Below, piece by piece: positions 10,000 through 19,299 of a stretch of 64,000 nucleotides of DNA. Source of the DNA: Pseudomonadota bacterium (lineage in GTDB: Bacteria; Pseudomonadota; Gammaproteobacteria; Steroidobacterales; Steroidobacteraceae). A program made the translations under genes and the position numbers. The notes under the pieces are model-generated. The model ran no database searches and had not been told where the DNA came from. It was given only the letters and a program-made list of their open reading frames with translations. Where the stretch lies: NCBI GenBank assembly GCA_018240525.1, contig JAFEFN010000004.1:1-64000 (forward strand), read 5' to 3'. Position 1 is the stretch's first letter, and each line of letters opens with the position of its first letter.

Positions 10000-10368
10000 A
10001 TGATCCAGATGCAGACAACGCTTACTGCCGCTGACAACAGCGGCGCGCGTACCTTGATGTGCATCAAGGTGCTCGGCGGCTCACATCGCCGCTACGCCTA
10101 CGTCGGCGACGTCATCAAGGTGAGCGTCAAGGACGCCATCCCGCGCGGCAAGGTGAAGAAGGGCGAGGTCTACGACGCGGTGGTCGTGCGCACCAAGCAC
10201 GGCGTGCGCCGCCCGGACGGCTCGCTGATCCGTTTCGACGGCAACGCCGCGGTGCTGCTGACCAACAAGCTCGAGCCGGTCGGCACGCGCATCTTTGGGC
10301 CGGTGACGCGTGAGCTGCGCAACGTGCAGTTCATGAAGATCATCTCGCTCGCGCCCGAGGTGCTGTGA
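10000..10368 (+). CDS. rplN: 50S ribosomal protein L14
   Basis: This encodes 122 residues starting [17 protein letters not shown], with [20 protein letters not shown] and the ending [12 protein letters not shown]14 forms intersubunit bridges and is the docking site of RsfS, whose gene is also in this window (58125). The length and start are those of the family. Its TGA overlaps the rplX ATG. Confidence 0.98.
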   Translation: MIQMQTTLTAADNSGARTLMCIKVLGGSHRRYAYVGDVIKVSVKDAIPRGKVKKGEVYDAVVVRTKHGVRRPDGSLIRFDGNAAVLLTNKLEPVGTRIFGPVTRELRNVQFMKIISLAPEVL

Positions 10369-10685
10369 TGAGGAAGATCCGCAAAGGCGACCAGGTGATC
10401 GTGCTCTCCGGCCGCGACAAGGGCCGCCGCGGGGCCGTGATCCAGGTGCTCGCCGACGGCCGCGTGGTCGTCGAGAGCGTGAACATGTCCAAGAAGCACA
10501 CCAAGCCGAATCCGCAGGGCGGCAAGCCGGGCGGCATCGTCGAGCGGGAGTCGCCGCTGGCGCTCTCGAAGGTCGCGATCTGGAACCCGGGCGCCAAGAA
10601 GGCCGACCGCATCGGCATCAAGACCCTGAACGACGGCAAGCGCGTGCGCTTCTTCAAGTCGAACGGAGAAATGCTCGACGTCTGA
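10368..10685 (+). CDS. rplX: 50S ribosomal protein L24
   Basis: A 105-residue L24 with an N-terminal KOW motif ([17 protein letters not shown]) and the conserved [15 protein letters not shown]24 starts 50S assembly. I chose ATG 10368, which overlaps the rplN stop as TGATG; a GTG one codon earlier (10365) is in frame. Confidence 0.97.
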   Translation: MRKIRKGDQVIVLSGRDKGRRGAVIQVLADGRVVVESVNMSKKHTKPNPQGGKPGGIVERESPLALSKVAIWNPGAKKADRIGIKTLNDGKRVRFFKSNGEMLDV

Positions 10686-10713
10686 GCGGCGTCGGCACTC
10701 CAAGAGAGAACTT

Positions 10714-11253
10714 ATGGCCAGGTTAGAACAGTACTACCGCGAGAAAGTCGTCCCGCGCCTGCGCGAGGACCTCAAGATCGCCAACGTGATGCAGGTTCCG
10801 CGCATCACCAAGATCACGGTCAACATGGGCGTGGGCGAAGCCGTGGCCGACAAGAAGGTGATGGACGCGGCCGTGGCCGACCTCACCAAGATCACCGGCC
10901 AGAAGCCGCTGGTCACCAAGTCCCGCAAGGCCATTGCCTCGTTCAAGATCCGCGCCGGACTGCCGATCGGTGCCAAGGTGACCCTGCGCGGCAAGCGCAT
11001 GTACGAGTTCCTTGACCGGCTGATCAGCATCGCGATGCCGCGCATCCGCGACTTCCGCGGCGTGACGCCGCGGGCCTTCGACGGCCGGGGCAACTACAGC
11101 CTCGGCGTGAAGGAACAGATCATCTTCCCCGAGATCCAGTACGACCAGATCGACCAGGTGCGGGGCATGGATATCACCATTACGACGACGGCCAGCGATG
11201 ACCGTCAGGGACGAGCTCTGCTCGAGGCATTCAACTTCCCGTTCCGGAAGTAA
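10714..11253 (+). CDS. rplE: 50S ribosomal protein L5
   Basis: A 179-residue L5 with [27 protein letters not shown] and the ending [16 protein letters not shown]5 binds 5S rRNA and contacts P-site tRNA. Length matches E. coli (179). In E. coli the S8 repressor of the spc operon acts at the start of this gene; the gap here is 28 bases and I did not identify a clear S8 site. Confidence 0.98.
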   Translation: MARLEQYYREKVVPRLREDLKIANVMQVPRITKITVNMGVGEAVADKKVMDAAVADLTKITGQKPLVTKSRKAIASFKIRAGLPIGAKVTLRGKRMYEFLDRLISIAMPRIRDFRGVTPRAFDGRGNYSLGVKEQIIFPEIQYDQIDQVRGMDITITTTASDDRQGRALLEAFNFPFRK

Positions 11254-11264
11254 CAGGACCCACT

Positions 11265-11570
11265 ATGGCCAAGACCAGCATGGTCGAGCGCGAGAAGCGT
11301 CGCGCCGGGATCGTGAAAAAGTACGCCGCACGTCGTGCGAAGCTCAAGGAGCTGATCCGCAGCCCGAAGAGCTCGCCCGAGGAGCGCGCGGCCGCACAGG
11401 CGGAGCTGCAGGCGCAGCCCCGCGACGCGGCCGCCATTCGGCACCGCAACCGCTGTGCCATCACGGGCCGTTCACGCGGTGTGTACCGCAAGTTCGGACT
11501 GGCGCGGGTGAAGATCCGCGAAGTCGCAAACCGCGGGGAGATCCCGGGTCTCTCCAAGGCGAGCTGGTGA
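11265..11570 (+). CDS. rpsN: 30S ribosomal protein S14 (zinc-free type)
   Basis: A 101-residue S14 starting [13 protein letters not shown], with [29 protein letters not shown] C-terminal signature. It is the long form without the CxxC...CxxC zinc ribbon, having only one cysteine in the signature. S14 is a late-assembly protein of the 30S head. Eleven bases separate it from rplE and ten from rpsH. Confidence 0.98.
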   Translation: MAKTSMVEREKRRAGIVKKYAARRAKLKELIRSPKSSPEERAAAQAELQAQPRDAAAIRHRNRCAITGRSRGVYRKFGLARVKIREVANRGEIPGLSKASW

Positions 11571-11580
11571 GGAACGCTGC

Positions 11581-11976
11581 ATGAGCATGACCGATCCCAT
11601 TGCTGATCTGTTGACGCGCATCCGCAACGGCCAGACCGCGGGCAAGAGCGAGGTACATCTCGCCTCCTCGCGCCTGAAGACCGCCATCGTGAAGGTGCTG
11701 CGCGACGAAGGTTACGTCGGCGACTACCGCACCGATGCGGAAGCCGGCAAGCCGCGCCTGACGATCGCACTGAAGTATTTCGAGGGGCGCCCCGTGATCG
11801 ACCGCCTGGAGCGCGTCAGCCGCCCCGGCCTGCGCATCTACCGCGGCAAGGACGAGCTGCCGAAGGTGCTGGGCGGGATGGGCACGGTGATCGTCTCCAC
11901 GCCCAAGGGCGTGATGACGGACAAGCAGGCGCGCGCGGCGGGCCAGGGCGGCGAAGTCCTGTGCATCGTGGCCTAA
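11581..11976 (+). CDS. rpsH: 30S ribosomal protein S8
   Basis: A 131-residue S8 with [16 protein letters not shown] at the start and [18 protein letters not shown] at the end. S8 binds the central domain of 16S rRNA and in E. coli represses the spc operon. Length matches the family (130 in E. coli). Confidence 0.98.
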   Translation: MSMTDPIADLLTRIRNGQTAGKSEVHLASSRLKTAIVKVLRDEGYVGDYRTDAEAGKPRLTIALKYFEGRPVIDRLERVSRPGLRIYRGKDELPKVLGGMGTVIVSTPKGVMTDKQARAAGQGGEVLCIVA

Positions 11977-11995
11977 CGAGCGCAAGAGAATCACT

Positions 11996-12526
11996 ATGTC
12001 GAGAATTGCCAAAGCACCGGTTGACCTGCCCCAGGGCGTAACGGCGACGATCGCCGCGAGCGCGGTGACCATCAAGGGCGCCAAGGGCTCGCTCAGCCTG
12101 TCGCTCGCCAACGGCGTGTCCGTCGTGCAGAGCGAGAAGAAGCTCGAGATCAAGTACCAGGACGCGGGTGCCGCCCGCACGCACGCCGGTTCCACCCGGG
12201 CGCACCTGGCCAACATGGTCCTGGGCGTCACCAAGGGCTACGAGAAGAAGCTCGAGCTGGTCGGCGTCGGCTTCCGCGCGGCCGTGCAGGGCAAGGCCCT
12301 GAACCTGACCCTCGGCTTCTCGCACCCGGTGGTCGTGAACATCCCGGAGGGGATCTCGATCGAGACCCCGAGCCAGACGGAGATCGTGCTCAAGGGCATC
12401 GACCGCCAGAAGGTCGGCCAGCTGGCCGCCGAGATCCGCGACATCCGCCCGCCCGAGCCGTACAAGGGCAAGGGCGTGCGCTACGCGAACGAGAAGATCA
12501 CCCTGAAAGAGGGGAAGAAAAAGTGA
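11996..12526 (+). CDS. rplF: 50S ribosomal protein L6
   Basis: A 176-residue L6 with two related domains. The family signature [16 protein letters not shown] appears near the C terminus. L6 sits by the factor-binding site next to the sarcin-ricin loop. The TGA overlaps the GTG start of rplR (GTGA). Confidence 0.98.
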   Translation: MSRIAKAPVDLPQGVTATIAASAVTIKGAKGSLSLSLANGVSVVQSEKKLEIKYQDAGAARTHAGSTRAHLANMVLGVTKGYEKKLELVGVGFRAAVQGKALNLTLGFSHPVVVNIPEGISIETPSQTEIVLKGIDRQKVGQLAAEIRDIRPPEPYKGKGVRYANEKITLKEGKKK

Positions 12527-12882
12527 TCATCACCAAGAAGGAGCGCCGCCTGCGGCGCGCCGTCAAGACCCGCGCGCACATCCGCGGGCTGGCGACTGCG
12601 CGGCTCACCGTGCACCGCACGGCGAACCACATCTACGCCCAGGTCACCGAGGGCGCGCACAGCCGCGTCATCGCCGCCGCCTCCACCGTGCAGGAGAAGG
12701 TGCGCGAGGGGCTGAAGAGCACCGGCAACGTCGAGGCGGCCAAGGCCGTCGGCCGTGCCATTGCCGAGCGCACCAAGGCGGCAGGGGTGAGCAAGGTCGC
12801 CTTCGACCGTTCCGGATTCCAGTTCCACGGGCGCATCAAGGCGCTCGCGGAGGCAGCCCGCGAAGCGGGTCTTGAGTTTTAA
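12523..12882 (+). CDS. rplR: 50S ribosomal protein L18
   Basis: Encodes 119 residues with [31 protein letters not shown] and [22 protein letters not shown]18 binds 5S rRNA with L5. It starts at GTG 12523, overlapping rplF. Length is close to E. coli L18 (117). Confidence 0.98.
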   Translation: MIITKKERRLRRAVKTRAHIRGLATARLTVHRTANHIYAQVTEGAHSRVIAAASTVQEKVREGLKSTGNVEAAKAVGRAIAERTKAAGVSKVAFDRSGFQFHGRIKALAEAAREAGLEF

Positions 12883-12897
12883 GTAGGTAGCACACAT

Positions 12898-13404
12898 ATG
12901 GCGAGACCAGAGAAGGGCCAGCCGGCCGACGAGTTCGTAGAGAAGCTCGTGGCGGTCAACCGCACTGCGAAGGTCGTCAAGGGCGGCCGTCAGTTCGGCT
13001 TCACCGCGCTCACCGTCGTCGGCGACACGGCCGGCCGCGTCGGCTATGGCTTCGGCAAGGCGCGCGAGGTGCCGCTGGCGATTTCCAAGGCGATGACCCA
13101 GGCGCGCAAGAACCTGATCAACGTCTCGCTGCGCAACGACTCGCTGCACTACGCGATCACCGGCACCCACGGGGCCACGCGCGTGTACATGCAGCCGGCC
13201 TCGGACGGTACCGGCGTCATCGCCGGGGGCGGCATGCGCGCGGTGCTCGAGTGCGCCGGCGTGCGCAACGTGCTCGCCAAGAGCTACGGCTCGCGCAACC
13301 CGATCAACGTCGTGCGCGCCACCATCTCCGCGCTGTCGAAGATCCGTTCACCGGAGGACATCGCCGCCAAGCGCGGCAAGAGCCTCGAAGAGATCACGGG
13401 CTGA
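12898..13404 (+). CDS. rpsE: 30S ribosomal protein S5
   Basis: A 168-residue S5 with the dsRBD-like N-terminal domain ([37 protein letters not shown]) and the C-terminal [18 protein letters not shown]5 helps decoding accuracy and mRNA unwinding. It lies 15 bases after rplR and 5 bases before rpmD. Confidence 0.98.
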   Translation: MARPEKGQPADEFVEKLVAVNRTAKVVKGGRQFGFTALTVVGDTAGRVGYGFGKAREVPLAISKAMTQARKNLINVSLRNDSLHYAITGTHGATRVYMQPASDGTGVIAGGGMRAVLECAGVRNVLAKSYGSRNPINVVRATISALSKIRSPEDIAAKRGKSLEEITG

Positions 13405-13409
13405 ACGCC

Positions 13410-13598
13410 ATGGCAGACAAGACGGTCAAGGTAACGCTGGTGAAGAGCCTGAACGGCCAGCTGAAGAACATCGCCGCCTCCGCGCGCGGACTCGGCCTGC
13501 GCCGTATCCACCAGAGCGTCGAGGTCAAGGACACCCCGGAGAACCGCGGCATGATGAATGCTGCGGTGCACCTGCTGCGCATCGAGAAGAGCGCCTAA
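13410..13598 (+). CDS. rpmD: 50S ribosomal protein L30
   Basis: A 62-residue L30 with [10 protein letters not shown] and the signature [25 protein letters not shown]. The family is 58-60 residues. The ATG at 13410 was chosen because it gives the family N terminus; the reading frame extends upstream inside rpsE. It precedes rplO, as in other proteobacteria. Confidence 0.97.
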   Translation: MADKTVKVTLVKSLNGQLKNIAASARGLGLRRIHQSVEVKDTPENRGMMNAAVHLLRIEKSA

Positions 13599-13607
13599 GA
13601 GACACCT

Positions 13608-14042
13608 ATGCGACTGAACACACTCAAACCCGGCCAAGGTGCCAAGCGCCCGCGCCTGCGCGTCGGCCGTGGCGCCTCGGCTGGCCAGGGCAAGACCTGC
13701 GGCCGCGGCACCAAGGGCCAGCGCGCCCGCAAGGGCGGCTACCACAAGGTCGGCTTCGAAGGCGGGCAGATGCCCATCCAGCGCCGCATGCCGAAGGTCG
13801 GCTTCCGCTCGGCCATGAAGCGCCTGCACGCGGAGGTGCGCCTGGACGAGCTGCTCAAGGTCGAGGGCACGGTCGTGGACATCGCGGCCCTGCGCAAGGC
13901 GCGCGTGATCTCCGCCGATGCCGAGACGGCCAAGGTGGTGCTCTCCGGTGAGATCAACAAGGCGTTCACGCTCAAGGGCGTCGCGGCCACCAAGGGGGCC
14001 CGGGCGGCCATCGAGGCGGCGGGCGGCAAGATCGAGGCCTGA
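13608..14042 (+). CDS. rplO: 50S ribosomal protein L15
   Basis: A 144-residue L15 with the glycine and arginine rich N-terminal arm ([19 protein letters not shown], then [16 protein letters not shown]) and the C-terminal domain ending [19 protein letters not shown]. Length equals E. coli L15 (144). It is followed 23 bases later by secY, the usual spc-operon order. Confidence 0.98.
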   Translation: MRLNTLKPGQGAKRPRLRVGRGASAGQGKTCGRGTKGQRARKGGYHKVGFEGGQMPIQRRMPKVGFRSAMKRLHAEVRLDELLKVEGTVVDIAALRKARVISADAETAKVVLSGEINKAFTLKGVAATKGARAAIEAAGGKIEA

Positions 14043-14065
14043 GCGGCCGACGGACCAGGACAGGC

Positions 14066-15415
14066 ATGGCAACGACAGCTGGCAACACGGTAGGAGCATT
14101 CGGTGATGCGGCTCGCTTCGGCGAGATCCGCAGCCGCGTCCTGTTCCTGATCGGGGCGCTGATCGTCTACCGCATCGGCACCTTCATCCCGGTCCCCGGC
14201 ATCAACCCGGCGGAAGTGGCGCGCTTCTTCGGCGACCGCTCGAACACGATCCTCGGCATCGTCAACATGTTCTCGGGCGGTGCGCTGTCACGCCTGTCGA
14301 TCTTCGCCATGGGCGTCATGCCCTACATTTCCGCCTCGATCATCATCCAGATGATGTCGATGGTGGTGCCGACGCTCATGGAGCTGCGCAAGGAGGGCGA
14401 GTCGGGCCGCCGCAAGATCACCCAGTACACCCGCTACGGCACGGTAGGTCTGGCGCTGCTGCAGTCCTTCGCCGCGGCCGGCGCGCTGGACAAGGGCGGG
14501 CTGACGCTGGTGCACGGCTGGCCGTTCCTCATGACCGCCACCATCACCATGACCACCGGGACCATGTTCCTCATGTGGCTGGGCGAGCAGATCACTGAGC
14601 GCGGCGTCGGCAACGGCATCTCGATGATCATCCTCTCGGGCATCGTCGCAGGCCTGCCCGGCGCGATCGGCAGCACCTTCGAGGGCGTCGCCAGCGGCGA
14701 GATGCAGGCGCCGTTCGCGCTGCTCTTGGGCATCCTGGTCCTGGCCACCACCGCCTTCGTGGTCTACGTCGAGCGCGCCCAGCGGCGCATCCCGGTGGAC
14801 TACGCCAAGCGACAGGTGGGCCGGCGCATGTACGCCGGGCAGTCGAGCCACCTGCCGTTCAAGCTCAACATGGCCGGCGTCATTCCGCCGATCTTCGCCT
14901 CGAGCCTGCTCCTGTTCCCGGCCACGCTCGCCAGCTTCGTCGGCACCAACCGCCAGGGCACCTTCGCCAACATCATGCAGGATGTCGCCGCCGCTCTGGG
15001 CTACGGCCAGCCCCTGCACCTGGTGATCTACGCCGGGCTCATCATCTTCTTCTGCTTCTTCTACACCGCGCTGGTGTTCAACGCGCGCGACACGGCGGAC
15101 AACCTCAAGAAGTCCGGCGCCTTCGTGCGCGGCATCCGCCCGGGCCAGCAGACGGCCGAATACATCGATGCGGTGCTGACGCGGCTCACCCTGTGGGGTG
15201 CGCTGTACGTGACCGCGGTGTGCCTGCTGCCGGAGATCCTCGTTGCCTGGAAGGGCGTGCCCTTCCACTTCGGCGGCACTTCGCTCCTCATCGTCGTGGT
15301 CGTGGTGATGGACTTCATGGCGCAGCTGCACGCGCACACGATGTCGCATCACTATCCAGGACTCCTCAAGAAGGCGAACCTGCTCGGCTCGGGCCGCAGC
15401 GGTTCAGGTGGTTAA
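14066..15415 (+). CDS. secY: Protein translocase subunit SecY
   Basis: A 449-residue polytopic membrane protein with ten hydrophobic segments. Family landmarks: [10 protein letters not shown] in the plug region, [40 protein letters not shown], and [16 protein letters not shown] in a cytoplasmic loop. SecY is the channel of the Sec translocon with SecE and SecG. The length is close to the E. coli protein (443). Confidence 0.98.
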   Translation: MATTAGNTVGAFGDAARFGEIRSRVLFLIGALIVYRIGTFIPVPGINPAEVARFFGDRSNTILGIVNMFSGGALSRLSIFAMGVMPYISASIIIQMMSMVVPTLMELRKEGESGRRKITQYTRYGTVGLALLQSFAAAGALDKGGLTLVHGWPFLMTATITMTTGTMFLMWLGEQITERGVGNGISMIILSGIVAGLPGAIGSTFEGVASGEMQAPFALLLGILVLATTAFVVYVERAQRRIPVDYAKRQVGRRMYAGQSSHLPFKLNMAGVIPPIFASSLLLFPATLASFVGTNRQGTFANIMQDVAAALGYGQPLHLVIYAGLIIFFCFFYTALVFNARDTADNLKKSGAFVRGIRPGQQTAEYIDAVLTRLTLWGALYVTAVCLLPEILVAWKGVPFHFGGTSLLIVVVVVMDFMAQLHAHTMSHHYPGLLKKANLLGSGRSGSGG

Positions 15416-15417
15416 TC

Positions 15418-15531
15418 ATGAAAGTACGTCCGTCGGTCAAGAAGATCTGCAAGAACTGCAAGATCGTGCGCCGCCGCCGCGTGGTCTACGTCATTTGCTC
15501 GGACCCGCGTCACAAGCAGCGCCAGGGTTGA
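15418..15531 (+). CDS. rpmJ: 50S ribosomal protein L36 (zinc type)
   Basis: This encodes only 37 residues, [14 protein letters not shown]... The zinc ligands Cys11, Cys14, Cys27 and His32 (CKNC ... CSDPRH) are all present, so it is the C+ form. It starts 2 bases after the secY stop and is followed after 11 bases by rpsM. Confidence 0.97.
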   Translation: MKVRPSVKKICKNCKIVRRRRVVYVICSDPRHKQRQG

Positions 15532-15542
15532 GGTAAGAAAAT

Positions 15543-15923
15543 ATGGCACGCATAGCCGGCATCAACATCCCGATGAACAAGCACGTGTGGATCGGGCTCA
15601 CGCAGATCTACGGCGTCGGCCGGGCCCGCGCCCGCGCCACCTGCGAGGCGGCGGGGGTTGCGCCCACGACCAAGGTGAAGGACCTCACCGAGGCGGAGGT
15701 GAACGCGATCCGCTCGCAGATCGCCAAGTTCGCGGTCGAGGGCGACCTGCGCCGCGAAGTGTCCATGAACATCAAGCGACTGATGGATCTCGGCTCGCAC
15801 CGCGGCATCCGGCACCGTCGCGGACTCCCGGTGCGCGGACAGCGCACCCGCACGAATGCGCGCACCCGCAAGGGCCCGCGCAAGCAGGCGGTCAAGCTGA
15901 ACGCACCTCCTGGCAAGGCATAA
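15543..15923 (+). CDS. rpsM: 30S ribosomal protein S13
   Basis: A 126-residue S13 with [10 protein letters not shown], the helix-turn [13 protein letters not shown] and the C-terminal signature [30 protein letters not shown]13 contacts P-site tRNA and L5. In E. coli it heads the alpha operon behind an S4-binding pseudoknot leader; the 11-base gap to rpmJ here leaves no room for such a leader. Confidence 0.98.
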   Translation: MARIAGINIPMNKHVWIGLTQIYGVGRARARATCEAAGVAPTTKVKDLTEAEVNAIRSQIAKFAVEGDLRREVSMNIKRLMDLGSHRGIRHRRGLPVRGQRTRTNARTRKGPRKQAVKLNAPPGKA

Positions 15924-15933
15924 GGCATAACGA

Positions 15934-16368
15934 ATGGCTGACGAGAAGGCGAAACAGGGCGCAACTGCGGCCGCCGGTGCACAGACCGGTGGCGCCAAGA
16001 AGCCCAAGAAGGCGCGCAAGAACGTGCTCGATGCGATCGCGCACGTGCATGCCTCCTTCAACAACACGATCATCACGATCACCGACCGGCAGGGCAACAC
16101 GCTCTCCTGGGCGACCTCGGGCGGCTGCGGCTTCCGCGGCTCGCGCAAGAGCACGCCGTTCGCCGCGCAGGTGGCGGCCGAGAAGGCCGGCGTCGCCGCG
16201 CAGGAGCACGGCGTTAAGAACGTGGAGGTGCGCGTGGGTGGCCCGGGCCCCGGCCGCGAGTCGGCGGTGCGCGCTCTCAACAACTGTGGACTGAAGATCA
16301 CCAGCATCTCGGACGTGACGCCGATCCCGCACAACGGGTGCCGTCCGCCGAAGAAGCGCCGCGTCTAA
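15934..16368 (+). CDS. rpsK: 30S ribosomal protein S11
   Basis: A 144-residue S11 with [40 protein letters not shown] and the ending [15 protein letters not shown]. The first 25 or so residues are an alanine and lysine rich extension compared with E. coli S11 (129). S11 shapes the platform and mRNA exit. It is 10 bases from both rpsM and rpsD. Confidence 0.98.
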   Translation: MADEKAKQGATAAAGAQTGGAKKPKKARKNVLDAIAHVHASFNNTIITITDRQGNTLSWATSGGCGFRGSRKSTPFAAQVAAEKAGVAAQEHGVKNVEVRVGGPGPGRESAVRALNNCGLKITSISDVTPIPHNGCRPPKKRRV

Positions 16369-16378
16369 GGGTACTGTT

Positions 16379-17002
16379 ATGGCACGTTACGTAGGTCCGA
16401 AGTGCAAGCTCGCGCGTCGCGAGGGCACCGATCTTTTCCTGAAGAGCGGCGCCAAGCCGATCGAGAACAAGTGCAAGTTCACCGTGCCGCCCGGCGGTAT
16501 CAAGGGTGAGCGCCGCCAGCGCCTGTCCGACTACGGCCTGCAGCTGCGCGAGAAGCAGAAGCTGCGCCGCATGTACGGCATCCTCGAGCGCCAGTTCGCC
16601 AACTACTACGAGTCCGCCTCGCGCAAGACCGGCGCCACGGGCGAGAACCTGCTGCGCCTGCTGGAGTGCCGCCTGGACAACGTGGTCTACCGCATGGGCT
16701 TCGCGGCGACGCGCTCGGAGGCCCGCCAGCTGGTGAGCCACAAGTCGATCAACGTCAACGAGAAGCCGGTGACCATCGCCTCCTACCAGGTGAAGGCCGG
16801 TGACATCGTGCAGGTGCGCGAGAAGTCGCGGAAGCAGCTGCGCATCCAGACCGCCCTCGGCATCGCCACCCAGGTGGGCCTGCCGGACTGGGTCGAGGTG
16901 AACGACAAGGAATTCCGCGGCGTGTTCAAGTCGGCGCCGGGCCGGGAAGACATCCTGCCCGACATCAACGAGAACCTCGTCGTCGAGCTGTATTCGAAGT
17001 AA
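16379..17002 (+). CDS. rpsD: 30S ribosomal protein S4
   Basis: A 207-residue S4 beginning [21 protein letters not shown], with [14 protein letters not shown] and the S4 RNA-binding domain [32 protein letters not shown] segment. S4 starts 30S assembly and in E. coli represses the alpha operon. Length matches E. coli (206). The gap to rpoA is 96 bases and holds two hairpins. Confidence 0.98.
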   Translation: MARYVGPKCKLARREGTDLFLKSGAKPIENKCKFTVPPGGIKGERRQRLSDYGLQLREKQKLRRMYGILERQFANYYESASRKTGATGENLLRLLECRLDNVVYRMGFAATRSEARQLVSHKSINVNEKPVTIASYQVKAGDIVQVREKSRKQLRIQTALGIATQVGLPDWVEVNDKEFRGVFKSAPGREDILPDINENLVVELYSK

Positions 17003-17018
17003 GCGTATCCGCTTGATT

Positions 17019-17076
17019 TTGGGGCCTGGCGCCCCAATTCAGGCGGGTCCAACCGTGTTTCTTTTGCGCCGGACCC
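17019..17076 (+). other. Two intercistronic hairpins between rpsD and rpoA
   Basis: TTGGGGC (17019-17025) pairs with GCCCCAA (17031-17037) over the 5-base loop CTGGC. GGGTCC (17045-17050) pairs with GGACCC (17071-17076) over a 20-base loop. Neither is followed by a T-run, so they are more likely processing or attenuation elements than terminators. Confidence 0.5.
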
Positions 17077-17098
17077 AAGCCGGCAAGGTGAGACTGCA

Positions 17099-18103
17099 AT
17101 GCAGGGATCTGTAAGCGAGTTCCTGAGGCCGCGCGTGGTGAAGGTGCAGCCGGTGGCCCCGCGCCAGGCGCGCGTGGTGATCGAGCCGTTCGAGCGGGGC
17201 TTCGGCCACACGCTCGGCAACGCGCTGCGCCGCGTGCTGCTGTCCTCCATGCCCGGTGCGGCCATCACCGAGGTGGAGATCGACGGCGTCCTGCACGAGT
17301 ACACCAGCATCGAAGGTGTGCAGGAGGACGTGGTGGACATCCTCCTCAACCTGAAGTCCGTCGCGCTGCGCATGCACACGCGCGAATCGGCCGAGCTGCG
17401 CCTGCACAAGAAGGGCCCGGGCCCGGTCACCGCCGGGGACATCCAGACCGACCATGACATCGAGGTCGTGAACCCGGAGCTGGTGATCGCCAACCTGACC
17501 AAGGCGGGTGAGCTGTCGATGACCCTGCGCGTCGAGCGCGGCCGTGGCTACCGCCCGGCGGCCTCGCGCGTGGCCTTCGAGGAGCAGACCCGGCCGATTG
17601 GCCGCCTGCAGCTGGATGCCTCCTTCTCGCCGGTGCGCCGCGTGACCTACTCGGTCGATGCCGCACGCGTCGAGCAGCGTACCGACCTGGACAAGCTGGT
17701 CATCGACATCGAGACCAACGGCACGATCGATGCGGAGGAAGCCATCCGCCGCGCCGGCAGCATCCTCAAGGACCAGCTGTCGGTGTTCGTGGACCTGCAG
17801 GGCGAGGAAGAGACCTCGGCCAAGGTTTCCGAGATGCAGTTCGACCCGATCCTGCTGCGTCCCGTGGACGAGCTCGAGCTCACCGTGCGCAGCGCCAACT
17901 GCCTCAAGGCCGAGAACATCCACTACATCGGCGACCTCGTGCAGCGCACCGAGGTGGAGCTGCTGCGCACGCCGAACCTGGGCAAGAAGTCGCTCACCGA
18001 GATCAAGGAAGTGCTGCAGAGCCACGGCCTGATGCTCGGGATGCGCCTGGACGGCTGGCCGCCGGCGGGCCTGAAGCACGACGAAGAGCGCGAAGTCGTC
18101 TGA
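17099..18103 (+). CDS. rpoA: DNA-directed RNA polymerase subunit alpha
   Basis: A 334-residue alpha subunit. The N-terminal assembly domain shows [29 protein letters not shown] and [15 protein letters not shown]. The C-terminal domain, which contacts UP elements and activators, shows [16 protein letters not shown] and [16 protein letters not shown]. Alpha dimerises to start RNA polymerase assembly. Length is close to E. coli (329). The ribosome site AAGGTGAG lies 6 bases upstream. Confidence 0.98.
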   Translation: MQGSVSEFLRPRVVKVQPVAPRQARVVIEPFERGFGHTLGNALRRVLLSSMPGAAITEVEIDGVLHEYTSIEGVQEDVVDILLNLKSVALRMHTRESAELRLHKKGPGPVTAGDIQTDHDIEVVNPELVIANLTKAGELSMTLRVERGRGYRPAASRVAFEEQTRPIGRLQLDASFSPVRRVTYSVDAARVEQRTDLDKLVIDIETNGTIDAEEAIRRAGSILKDQLSVFVDLQGEEETSAKVSEMQFDPILLRPVDELELTVRSANCLKAENIHYIGDLVQRTEVELLRTPNLGKKSLTEIKEVLQSHGLMLGMRLDGWPPAGLKHDEEREVV

Positions 18104-18113
18104 GAGTGAAGAC

Positions 18114-18141
18114 GCGGCCACACCGCAACGGGTGTGGCCGC
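18114..18141 (+). other. Strong hairpin between rpoA and rplQ
   Basis: An 11-base perfect stem, GCGGCCACACC (18114-18124) with GGTGTGGCCGC (18131-18141), loop of 6. No T-run follows, so it probably slows, processes or stabilises the mRNA between rpoA and rplQ and does not end transcription. Confidence 0.55.
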
Positions 18142-18194
18142 CACCTGCCTGCGCCCCGGCGACGGCAGTGACTGAAAAGGTTTAAGGGTTACTT

Positions 18195-18701
18195 ATGCGT
18201 CACCGTCATTCTGGCCGCCAACTGTCGCGCAACAGCACGCATCGTCATGCGATGCTGCGCAACATGTCGGTCTCGCTGCTGCGTCACGAGACCATTCGCA
18301 CCACGCTGCCGAAGGCCAAGGAACTGCGCCGCGTCGTGGAGCCGTTCATCACCCTCGCCAAGAGCGACAGCGATGCCAATCGCCGCGTGGCCTTCTCGCG
18401 CCTGCGCGACGAGGCGGTCGTGGAGAAGCTCTTCAGCGACCTCGGGCCACGCTTCAAGGCACGCCCGGGCGGATATACCCGCATCCTGCGCATGATGCCG
18501 CGCCCGGGGGACTCCGCGCCGATGGCGCTGATGCAGCTGGTGGATGGCCCGGTGGCCGTGGCGGCCGAGGAGCCCACCGAGGGCAAGAAGGTGGCCAAGA
18601 AGAAGGCCAAGACCCCGGCCAAGCCCAAGGCCAAGAAGGCTGCGGCCGAAGTCGAGGCTGCGCCCAAGAAGCCGGCGCGCAAGAAGAAGGCCGCGGCCTA
18701 G
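18195..18701 (+). CDS. rplQ: 50S ribosomal protein L17
   Basis: A 168-residue L17. The conserved core is [24 protein letters not shown] at the start, then [19 protein letters not shown] and [12 protein letters not shown]. coli L17 has 127 residues; the additional 40 residues are a lysine, alanine and proline rich tail ([17 protein letters not shown]). L17 lies near the tunnel exit. It is the last gene of the cluster. Confidence 0.98.
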   Translation: MRHRHSGRQLSRNSTHRHAMLRNMSVSLLRHETIRTTLPKAKELRRVVEPFITLAKSDSDANRRVAFSRLRDEAVVEKLFSDLGPRFKARPGGYTRILRMMPRPGDSAPMALMQLVDGPVAVAAEEPTEGKKVAKKKAKTPAKPKAKKAAAEVEAAPKKPARKKKAAA

Positions 18702-18723
18702 GCGACTGCCACCGTTGTCTGAC

Positions 18724-18757
18724 CGCGAAGGGCCGCCACGGGCGGCCCTTCGCGTTT
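18724..18757 (+). terminator. Intrinsic terminator of the ribosomal cluster
   Basis: CGCGAAGGGCCGCC (18724-18737) pairs perfectly with GGCGGCCCTTCGCG (18741-18754) over a 3-base loop, followed by TTT. The 14-base GC-rich stem ends the rplC-rplQ unit 23 bases after the rplQ stop. The T-run is short. Confidence 0.8.
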
Positions 18758-18842
18758 GCGCCCTCCGCCGCCTTTTCGCTAGGCTGACGCCAAGGCCCTC
18801 AAGAGCCGGACGATCCCCCCTTCACCACAGGGAGAATGCCTC

Positions 18843-19235
18843 ATGAGCTTCGCGTCGGAATTCAAAGAATTTGCCATGAAGGGCAACGTCATCGACCTGG
18901 CGGTCGGTGTCGTCATCGGGGCCGCCTTCGGCAAGATCGTGAGCTCGCTGGTCGGGGACATCGTGATGCCCCTGCTGGCGCCGCTGCTGGGCCACATCAA
19001 CTTCAGCGACCTGGCCTTCACCATCGCCACGGGCGCCGACGGGAAGCCGGTTCTGGTGAAGTACGGGGCCTTCCTCCAGACCTGCTTCGAGTTCCTGATC
19101 ATCGCGTTCGTCATCTTCCTGGCGATCAAGGCGATCAATAAGCTCAAGCGTCCCCACCCGGATGCCCCGCCGCCGGCCCCGCCCCGAAGCGAGATACTGT
19201 TGCAGGAAATCCGCGATCTCCTGGCAAGGAAGTAG
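18843..19235 (+). CDS. mscL: Large-conductance mechanosensitive channel MscL
   Basis: A 130-residue inner-membrane channel that opens under membrane tension to release solutes on osmotic downshock. It has the amphipathic N-terminal helix ([17 protein letters not shown]), TM1 with [15 protein letters not shown], a periplasmic loop with [16 protein letters not shown]2 with [18 protein letters not shown], and a cytoplasmic helix ([13 protein letters not shown]). Length is close to E. coli MscL (136). It has its own terminator and stands alone. Confidence 0.97.
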   Translation: MSFASEFKEFAMKGNVIDLAVGVVIGAAFGKIVSSLVGDIVMPLLAPLLGHINFSDLAFTIATGADGKPVLVKYGAFLQTCFEFLIIAFVIFLAIKAINKLKRPHPDAPPPAPPRSEILLQEIRDLLARK

Positions 19236-19255
19236 CTTTTGTCTCTCTATTGATC

Positions 19256-19287
19256 CAATCGGGGGCCAATAGGCCCCCGATTGCTTT
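19256..19287 (+). terminator. Hairpin terminator between mscL and pepQ
   Basis: CAATCGGGGGCC (19256-19267) pairs with GGCCCCCGATTG (19272-19283) over the 4-base loop AATA and is followed by CTTT. It lies between convergent genes and may serve both, though the T-run is only short on the plus strand and absent on the other. Confidence 0.7.
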
Positions 19288-19299
19288 CGGGTCCACCCC

